A stretch of DNA of 64,000 nucleotides from Halomonas sp. Bachu 37 (GTDB lineage Bacteria > Pseudomonadota > Gammaproteobacteria > Pseudomonadales > Halomonadaceae): positions 2,852,001 through 2,916,000 of the forward strand of contig NZ_CP137552.1 in the NCBI RefSeq assembly GCF_039691755.1, given 5' to 3'. Each line of letters begins with the position of its first letter. The stretch's first letter is position 1. The translations under genes and the position numbers were made by a program. Below the pieces are notes generated by a model that was not told the DNA's origin, did no database searches, and was given only the letters and a program-made list of their open reading frames with translations. Shown here piece after piece: positions 59,115-64,000 of the stretch.

Positions 59115-61973
59115 ATGCACGGACTGTTAAGACGCCTGTTTGCCCCACGCTGGCAACATCCGGACCCTTCGGTTCGCCGCGACGCACTGCAGCGACTCGA
59201 TATCGGCCAACCCCAGCAGCGCAAGAAACTCGAGCAGCTGACGCGCGACCAGGACAGCGACGTACGTCTCTCGGCGCTAGTGGCCCTCGATGATCTCGAA
59301 ACATTGCTGCAAGACTATTGCCACCAGATCGAGTCCTCGCCGGCTCCCGCAGCGCCAGCCACCGATACCCAGCGGGAAGCCTGGTTTTCCGCCGCGTGCA
59401 GCTTGCTTTGCGGCCAGCAGGGCCATACCGAACTTGCAACGCGCAGACGCTTGACGTGCTCATTGCAGGATAGACGGCTTTTAAACGCCGTGGCACTGAA
59501 TGGCGATAATCTGACTCTCCGCCTGGACGCCCTCGAACGCCTCGAGGAACCCGAGGATCTTGTTCACCAGGCTTGCCACAACGGCGTTACCACCGTGCGC
59601 CACCATGCTGCCGAGCGCATCCACGATGAAGCCAGCTTGAAGCAACTGTTACAGCATGCACGGCGTGACCGGCATGTAACTCGTCTGGCGCGCGAGCGCC
59701 TGAATCGATTGCGCGCCGACGCGCAATGGTTTGAAAGCCAACGCCAGCAACGCGATTCCCTGCTGGAGCAGCTTGAAAGACACGCTCGAAGCCCCTGGGA
59801 GCCTCTTTATGGAGGCCGTTGTCGCCACCTCCAGCGAGAGTGGGACAAGCTCAAGGAGCCGCCGACAAGCGAACAGGAGGCTCGCTATCAGGATGCGTGT
59901 CGCAATTGCCGCAAGACCCTGCAGGAACACGAGGCCCGGGAACAAGCCCGGCAAGCCGATCAGCAGCGGCGAGAAGAAGCCGATAATGTCCGCGAATCGC
60001 TGATGGAAGGACTCGAGGAGAGTCTGGAAGGCATACACCATGGCGGCACTCTGGCACGTCAGGACATCGACAGCTTGCGGGCGCAAAAGCAGTTACTGGT
60101 GAATCGCTGGCAGACGCTCTCCGATCTTCACCCTCCCGAGCCCTATCTGCAGCAGCGCTACAATGCCGCCATGCGCGGCTACGAGGACGTTCACCTGGCC
60201 TGGGAACGTTTCCAGCAGTTGACGCCCGCCCTGGAAACGGCGCTGACCGATACCGATTCCGAAGCCTTGCAGGCGCTGGTCGAGGAGTGTCATTGGCCCG
60301 CCGGGCTACCGCAACCCGAACTGCTCTCCCGAGCACAGGCGACCTTGAGCCACACTCCCGCTCCGCCCAACCAGGCAATTCCCGAGCAGTTGGCGGAGTT
60401 GAACGACTTGTTGGACAACTTCGAGCAGCTGCTGGAAAGAGGTGCTTTCAAGAGTGCCAGTCGCCTGCATCAGCAGATCAAGCCACGAATCGAGGCACTT
60501 CCCGCGCAATCGGCACACAAGCCATTGAAAACCAGGTTGCGCAAACTAGGGGCTAGGCTGGCAGAGCTCAGGGATTGGCGCGGTTTCGTCGCCGGCCCCA
60601 AACGCGATCAACTATGCCAGACCATAGAGGCCCTGGCGGCAGACACAACGCTGACCGATGCCGGGCTGGACCGACGCCATCGCCAGTTGGTCAAGGAGTG
60701 GAAGAGCCTGGGCGATGCTGCCGCCAACCGAGAACTCTCGGGGCGCTTTCGTCAAGCCTCCGACCTTGTCCAGAAGCGCTTGGCGCCTTGGCGAGAGCAG
60801 TTGGCCCGGGAGCGCCAGCAGAACCTCGCGTCGCGCATCGAGCTATGCGAACAACTGGAAAGCCTGCTGGCGCAACCCGCCGAGGATGCCGACCCCGATG
60901 TACTGCGCCAGATTCGTGACAGGGCTCGTCAGCAATGGCGACTTTACTCCCCGGTGCCTCGTGACCAGGCTGAAACCATCGGCCGGCGTTTCGGCCATAT
61001 TCGCCATCGCCTACAAAGCTTGATCGACCAGCGAGCCCACGATATCGCCGAGGCCAAGCGTGAATTGATCGAAGCTGCCCAGCAACTGCTGGAAGATTCC
61101 CAGCCTCCTCATCAGCGAGCCGAGCAGGCCAAGCAACTCCAGCAACGCTGGCGCACTCTGGGTCGAGCTCCCAAGGGCGAGGAGCAAGCCCTGTGGCAGC
61201 ATTTTCGTCACTTGTGCGACCAGATATTCGCCCTGCGCGATGAACAGCGCAAGCATCATGCCCGCCAACAGAGCCAGCAACTCGACACCATGCAACAGTT
61301 GATCGATCGCCTGGACGGCTGGCAGCCCCAGCACACCAGCGAAACCAGCCTATTGGAAAACGCCGTCAAGGAAGCCAACGCCCTGGAACCGCTACCACGC
61401 AATCGACGCAGCGACGGCATGCAGCGCCGCTTCAGTGGAATCGTGCGTGCGCGCCGAGAACGCCTGAACCGACTGGCGCTGGTCGAAGTGGTACAGGATT
61501 GGAGTGAACTTCGCCCCTTGCTCAACGCTCATCTACAAGCGGACGCCAAGGTGCTGGCAGGACACCCCGCAGAAGAGGTGGATAGCCAGGTGGTACTGGG
61601 CCAGAGTCAGACAGACGCACTGAACAAAAACGTACTGACAGGTCCTTTTAAATCAGCCCACCTGGCACGCAACGAAGCACGTCGATCCATTATTGAAACC
61701 CGCGAGGTGGAAGACAGCCTGGCGCGCCTGCGGGTGCATCTGTCACTGCTGGCCTTGGGTAGCGTGCATCAACGCGACGAGCCGTTGCGCCTGGCCATAC
61801 AGGTGGAAAGGCTTAACGAGGGTATATCCAAGGAGCGAAGCCCCAGCCACGAACTCACCTATCTACTGGCCCAACTGCTGGCGCTGGGGCCCATGCCGAC
61901 CGAGGTATGGCAGCGTGAAGTCAGTGAAATGGATGCTCTTCTCGCCCGCCTGTCGCGTCTGCCTCCTCCTTGA
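59115..61973 (+). CDS. DUF349 domain protein
   Basis: The 952-residue, strongly Gln/Arg/Leu/Glu-rich, mostly helical protein has a HEAT-like N-terminal part (HPDPSVRRDALQRLD, DVRLSALVALDDLE). Several DUF349 segments follow, seen as repeated WK or WR-x-L patterns (WESLGDAA-type: WKSLGDAAANRELSGRFRQA, WRTLGRAPKGEEQALWQHF). No signal peptide or membrane segment. Coiled-coil-like runs are frequent. Function of the family is unknown. AGGATG precedes ATG 59115, and a terminator follows, so it is a single-gene unit. Confidence 0.85.
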   Translation: MHGLLRRLFAPRWQHPDPSVRRDALQRLDIGQPQQRKKLEQLTRDQDSDVRLSALVALDDLETLLQDYCHQIESSPAPAAPATDTQREAWFSAACSLLCGQQGHTELATRRRLTCSLQDRRLLNAVALNGDNLTLRLDALERLEEPEDLVHQACHNGVTTVRHHAAERIHDEASLKQLLQHARRDRHVTRLARERLNRLRADAQWFESQRQQRDSLLEQLERHARSPWEPLYGGRCRHLQREWDKLKEPPTSEQEARYQDACRNCRKTLQEHEAREQARQADQQRREEADNVRESLMEGLEESLEGIHHGGTLARQDIDSLRAQKQLLVNRWQTLSDLHPPEPYLQQRYNAAMRGYEDVHLAWERFQQLTPALETALTDTDSEALQALVEECHWPAGLPQPELLSRAQATLSHTPAPPNQAIPEQLAELNDLLDNFEQLLERGAFKSASRLHQQIKPRIEALPAQSAHKPLKTRLRKLGARLAELRDWRGFVAGPKRDQLCQTIEALAADTTLTDAGLDRRHRQLVKEWKSLGDAAANRELSGRFRQASDLVQKRLAPWREQLARERQQNLASRIELCEQLESLLAQPAEDADPDVLRQIRDRARQQWRLYSPVPRDQAETIGRRFGHIRHRLQSLIDQRAHDIAEAKRELIEAAQQLLEDSQPPHQRAEQAKQLQQRWRTLGRAPKGEEQALWQHFRHLCDQIFALRDEQRKHHARQQSQQLDTMQQLIDRLDGWQPQHTSETSLLENAVKEANALEPLPRNRRSDGMQRRFSGIVRARRERLNRLALVEVVQDWSELRPLLNAHLQADAKVLAGHPAEEVDSQVVLGQSQTDALNKNVLTGPFKSAHLARNEARRSIIETREVEDSLARLRVHLSLLALGSVHQRDEPLRLAIQVERLNEGISKERSPSHELTYLLAQLLALGPMPTEVWQREVSEMDALLARLSRLPPP

Positions 61974-62023
61974 GAATTGGCGGGCCAATTTACCAAGGCC
62001 ACTCTGACAGAATCACTAACGAC

Positions 62024-62056
62024 AACGGGAAGCCCAAGGCTTCCCGTTACTTTTTC
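62024..62056 (+). terminator. Intrinsic terminator of the DUF349 gene
   Basis: AACGGGAAGCC, loop CAA, GGCTTCCCGTT: a perfect 11-bp stem followed by ACTTTTTCC. The stem could also end phaB transcription from the other side, though it lacks a T-run on that strand. Confidence 0.85.
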
Positions 62057-62091
62057 CAGATATGAATTCATAACTGAGCCGTTCGGCTCTG

Positions 62092-62838
62092 CTAGCCCAT
62101 GAACTGGCCGCCATTGATATCGATATTGGCCCCGGTAATAAAACCGGACTCTTGATCCGCCAGGAAGGCCACCAACCGCCCGATTTCCTCAGGCGTACCA
62201 TAACGCTTGACCGGAATGGTCTCACGAATCGCTTCGCGCACTTTCTCAGGAATCTTCATGATCATGTCGGTGGCGATATAGCCGGGCGATACCGTGTTCA
62301 CGGTGATCCCCTTGGTGGCTGTTTCCTGGGCCAGTGACATGGTCAAGCCATGCATACCCGCTTTGGCGGCCGCATAGTTGGCTTGGCCGAACTGCCCCTT
62401 GCGGCCGTTGATGGAAGAAATATTGATGATGCGGCCATAGCCATGTTCCAGCATCATATCGATCACACTACGACAGGTATTGAAAACACTGTTCAAGTTG
62501 GTGTCGATCACCTCATACCATTGCTCGTAAGACATCTTCTTCATTGTGCCGTCGCGCGTGATGCCCGCGCAATTCACCAGCACGCTGATCGGCCCATAGG
62601 AATCCTGGATTTCGCGAGCCCCTGCGAGACACGCATCGTGGTCGGACAAGTCGACCCCGGAAAGAGCGATATTGGTATAACCGTCGGCTTTCTGGGTTTC
62701 CAGCCAGGTCTTGGCCTTTTCCGGATTGTGATAACCGGCAACCACCTGGAAACCTGCGTCAGCCAACGTACGGCAAATTGCCGTCCCGATACCACCAGTT
62801 CCACCAGTTACCCAGGCGACGGGGGCTTGATTGGACAT
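62092..62838 (-). CDS. phaB: Acetoacetyl-CoA reductase (NADPH)
   Basis: It reduces acetoacetyl-CoA to (R)-3-hydroxybutyryl-CoA, the monomer for polyhydroxybutyrate. The 248-residue short-chain dehydrogenase has the cofactor motif TGGTGGIG, NCAG, the catalytic Ser in INISSINGRKG, and Tyr-x3-Lys in NYAAAKAG, with VSPGYIATDM. GYHNP and NGRKGQFGQ are typical of PhaB rather than FabG. ATG 62838 has GGGAGG upstream. It complements phaA at 6577-7752, about 54 kb away. Confidence 0.92.
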   Translation of the reverse strand: MSNQAPVAWVTGGTGGIGTAICRTLADAGFQVVAGYHNPEKAKTWLETQKADGYTNIALSGVDLSDHDACLAGAREIQDSYGPISVLVNCAGITRDGTMKKMSYEQWYEVIDTNLNSVFNTCRSVIDMMLEHGYGRIINISSINGRKGQFGQANYAAAKAGMHGLTMSLAQETATKGITVNTVSPGYIATDMIMKIPEKVREAIRETIPVKRYGTPEEIGRLVAFLADQESGFITGANIDINGGQFMG

Positions 62839-62908
62839 TGACTACCTCCCTGATAATGACACGTGGCTTGAGCGGCAATCCGAGATCCTCGTTCAAGCCA
62901 TTTCGGTG

Positions 62909-62945
62909 AAAGCACCCAAGGTGCTTTTTCATGCAAGTTATTGTT
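62909..62945 (-). promoter_or_regulatory. phaB leader: CA motif and hairpin
   Basis: In the minus sense AACAATAA (62945-62938), a full AANAANAA site like those in the CrcZ-like RNA, is followed by a perfect 8-bp hairpin (62909-62916 with 62920-62927). Both lie 70-108 bases before the phaB start. On the plus strand the hairpin has five T after it and would look like a terminator, but no plus-strand gene ends there. The remainder of the gap to 63123 shows no gene. Confidence 0.4.
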
Positions 62946-63123
62946 ACCCACTTGTTCGCTCGCCACCTTTCGCGGCAAGTCTTACCTGCTATGTCCTGTC
63001 TTCCTCCCGCTAAAGCAAGTTTCGTCGTGCTTTCTGCCACTTCTATTTAAGCATAGCCGTACCCCATTGATGTTGCCTGAGCCCGTCATTCGCTACCATA
63101 GGATAAGCGTTTTCCAACCCCGC

Positions 63124-63151
63124 TTGACATAGAACAAAATTTCGATAGAAT
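63124..63151 (+). promoter_or_regulatory. Strong sigma-70 promoter of tRNA-fMet
   Basis: TTGACA (63124-63129), 16 bases, TAGAAT (63146-63151), then the GC-rich discriminator ACGCCCC typical of stringently controlled stable-RNA promoters, 15 bases before the tRNA. Confidence 0.85.
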
Positions 63152-63165
63152 ACGCCCCACGTTGA

Positions 63166-63242
<77 letters not shown>

Positions 63243-63250
63243 ATATTTTG

Positions 63251-63286
63251 AAAGGCAGATCAGTCACTTACTGATCTGCCTTTTTT
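63251..63286 (+). terminator. Intrinsic terminator of the second tRNA-fMet
   Basis: AAAGGCAGATCAGT pairs exactly with ACTGATCTGCCTTT around a 5-base loop, with a run of six T, nine bases after the tRNA. Confidence 0.93.
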
Positions 63287-63312
63287 GTGTTTATCAGCAT
63301 TCTAATTTCCTG

Positions 63313-63339
63313 TGACACATATGTGACGTATATGTGCCA
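63313..63339. repeat. Imperfect inverted repeat in the junction region
   Basis: TGACACATA (63313-63321) and TATGTGCCA (63331-63339) pair at eight of nine positions around TGTGACG. It lies between the tRNA terminator and the Xre gene, where arm sites of an integrated element might be. Confidence 0.35.
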
Positions 63340-63405
63340 CTTGCCCGCCTGCGCTTTATATTCGCATTTTCGATCCGTGACCTTCAGGCAACAACCAAAA
63401 AGCTT

Positions 63406-63630
63406 TCAATCTTGTGCGTTTTGCCCACGCTCATCATGATACTCCAGCAAATCTCCAACTTCACAATTGAATAATCTGCACAATTTATCCAGCGCATCCA
63501 AGTCAATCCGGTGCGCGGTTTCCTTGTAGAGCAGCGTGACGGTGTTGCGATTAAGCCCCGACTCACGCGCTACATCGACGATTTTCATCTTATGCTCGCC
63601 CATCAAGCGAGCCAGGTGACAACGGACCAT
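63406..63630 (-). CDS. Xre-family small repressor (YozG-type HTH)
   Basis: The 74-residue protein is almost entirely a Cro/CI-type helix-turn-helix (LARLMGEHKMKIVDVARESGLNRNTVTLLYK), ending in LDKLCRLFNCEVGDLLEYH, the usual motif of one-domain phage-like regulators. ATG 63630 has GCAGGAGG seven bases before it; an earlier start at 63684 would cover the operator. It is divergent from the excisionase-like gene, with two palindromes between them that it probably binds. It is AT-richer than the rest of the window. Confidence 0.88.
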   Translation of the reverse strand: MVRCHLARLMGEHKMKIVDVARESGLNRNTVTLLYKETAHRIDLDALDKLCRLFNCEVGDLLEYHDERGQNAQD

Positions 63631-63653
63631 AGAAACCTCCTGCAAATGCTTTT

Positions 63654-63670
63654 TGTCATCCTGGATGGCA
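63654..63670. promoter_or_regulatory. Operator 1 of the Xre repressor (imperfect)
   Basis: TGTCATCC-T-GGATGGCA, seven of eight arm positions symmetric, 24-40 bases upstream of the xre start. It matches operator 2 closely. Confidence 0.6.
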
Positions 63671-63705
63671 AAAAAACCTTGCAAATGGTTTTCTGCTGCC
63701 TAAAA

Positions 63706-63722
63706 TGTCATCCAGGATGACA
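63706..63722. promoter_or_regulatory. Operator 2 of the Xre repressor (perfect)
   Basis: TGTCATCC-A-GGATGACA is a perfect 17-bp palindrome, 52 bases centre-to-centre from operator 1, close to five helical turns. It lies in the divergent control region, 60 bases before the excisionase-like start. Confidence 0.65.
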
Positions 63723-63781
63723 TCCTGATATTTGGGATGCCTTTTAGCTATGTAGAATATCACCCTCATAGGAGGTTTTCG

Positions 63782-64000
63782 ATGGAAACGTCATACACCT
63801 ATCTCACCACCGAAGAGCTTGCTCAGCGCATCAAGTACGACTGCCGCACTATCCGCCAGCAGTTAAAAGACAGCGTACTTATCGAAGGCACTCACTACAT
63901 CAAGCCTTTTGGTCGGCGAAAAATTCTATTCATGTGGGAAGCTGTCGAAAAGGAAATGCTAAAAAGCGCCGTCAGCAGTATTGCCATTCCAATGGCAAAC
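63782..64000 (+). CDS. Excisionase-like DNA-binding protein, 3' end beyond window
   Basis: 73 codons are visible, beginning METSYTYLTTEELAQRIKYD and continuing with CRTIRQQLKDSVLIEGTHYI and PFGRRKILFMWEAVEKEML. YLTTEELA plus RTIR and GRRKILF resemble small winged-helix excisionase/AlpA-like proteins that sit beside integrase genes. ATG 63782 has GGAGG seven bases upstream. The divergent Xre repressor and adjoining tRNA support an integrated-element entry module. The integrase itself would lie beyond the window. Confidence 0.75.
   Translation, partial: METSYTYLTTEELAQRIKYDCRTIRQQLKDSVLIEGTHYIKPFGRRKILFMWEAVEKEMLKSAVSSIAIPMAN

Noticed and set aside
62759..62932. Small upstream open frame overlapping the phaB start
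   Set aside because: Its ATG at 62932 has no Shine-Dalgarno sequence and the product shows no sensible composition.

Overview
The window is a 64-kb stretch of high-GC gammaproteobacterial chromosome. Gene order, acidic protein tails (for example on FtsH), and separate polyhydroxybutyrate genes (phaA, phaB) suggest a halophilic relative of Pseudomonas in the Halomonadaceae (Halomonas/Chromohalobacter-like). That assignment is inferred from gene content, not from a database search. Almost all of it is conserved housekeeping DNA. The last ~0.6 kb looks like the start of an integrated element.

Layout. 1-7.8 kb (+): the 3' end of a CbrB-like sigma-54 response regulator; an 865-bp gap holding a sigma-54 promoter, activator half-sites and a CrcZ-type Hfq/Crc-decoy RNA; then pcnB, folK, panB, panC, panD and the thiolase phaA. 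7.9-9.2 kb (-): a soluble PAS-PAS-chemoreceptor (BdlA-like). 9.4-31.7 kb (mostly -): the classical translation/envelope superblock, read from high to low coordinates as dapB, carA, carB, greA, (yhbY divergent) rlmE, ftsH, folP, glmM, tpiA, secG, tRNA-Leu, tRNA-fMet, rimP, nusA, infB, rbfA, truB, rpsO, pnp. 31.8-37.5 kb: a DUF2218 protein, a FadL-like porin, and a copper module (MerR regulator, CopA ATPase and a 23-residue membrane microprotein, all joined by 4-bp overlaps), then a YitT-like protein. 37.6-47.7 kb (-): xerD-dsbC-hom-thrC-recJ and ffh / rpsP-rimM-trmD-rplS. 48-55 kb: a YpjD/CcsA-like protein, a CorB-like CBS protein, a tetR-plsC pair, a SRAP-fold protein that has lost its active site, and a pitrilysin-like protease. 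55-62.8 kb: sbcB, minCDE, a long DUF349 protein, phaB. 63.1-64 kb: a second initiator tRNA followed by an Xre repressor with two matching palindromic operators and a divergent excisionase-like gene cut by the window end.

Main points. The strongest non-coding signal is the cbrB-crcZ-pcnB arrangement (1346-2061), with six A-rich CA motifs, a GG-N10-GC promoter, TGTTAC/GTAACA sites and an intrinsic terminator. It implies that CbrB-Crc/Hfq-type carbon catabolite control operates in this organism; a matching CA motif lies in the phaB leader. Other points are the SRAP protein lacking all four catalytic residues, initiator tRNAs with a T1-T72 mismatch, the copper-operon microprotein, and the tRNA-linked element boundary. 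Start codons were re-chosen from ribosome-binding sites and family alignment remembered from known proteins. Several genes use TTG or GTG.
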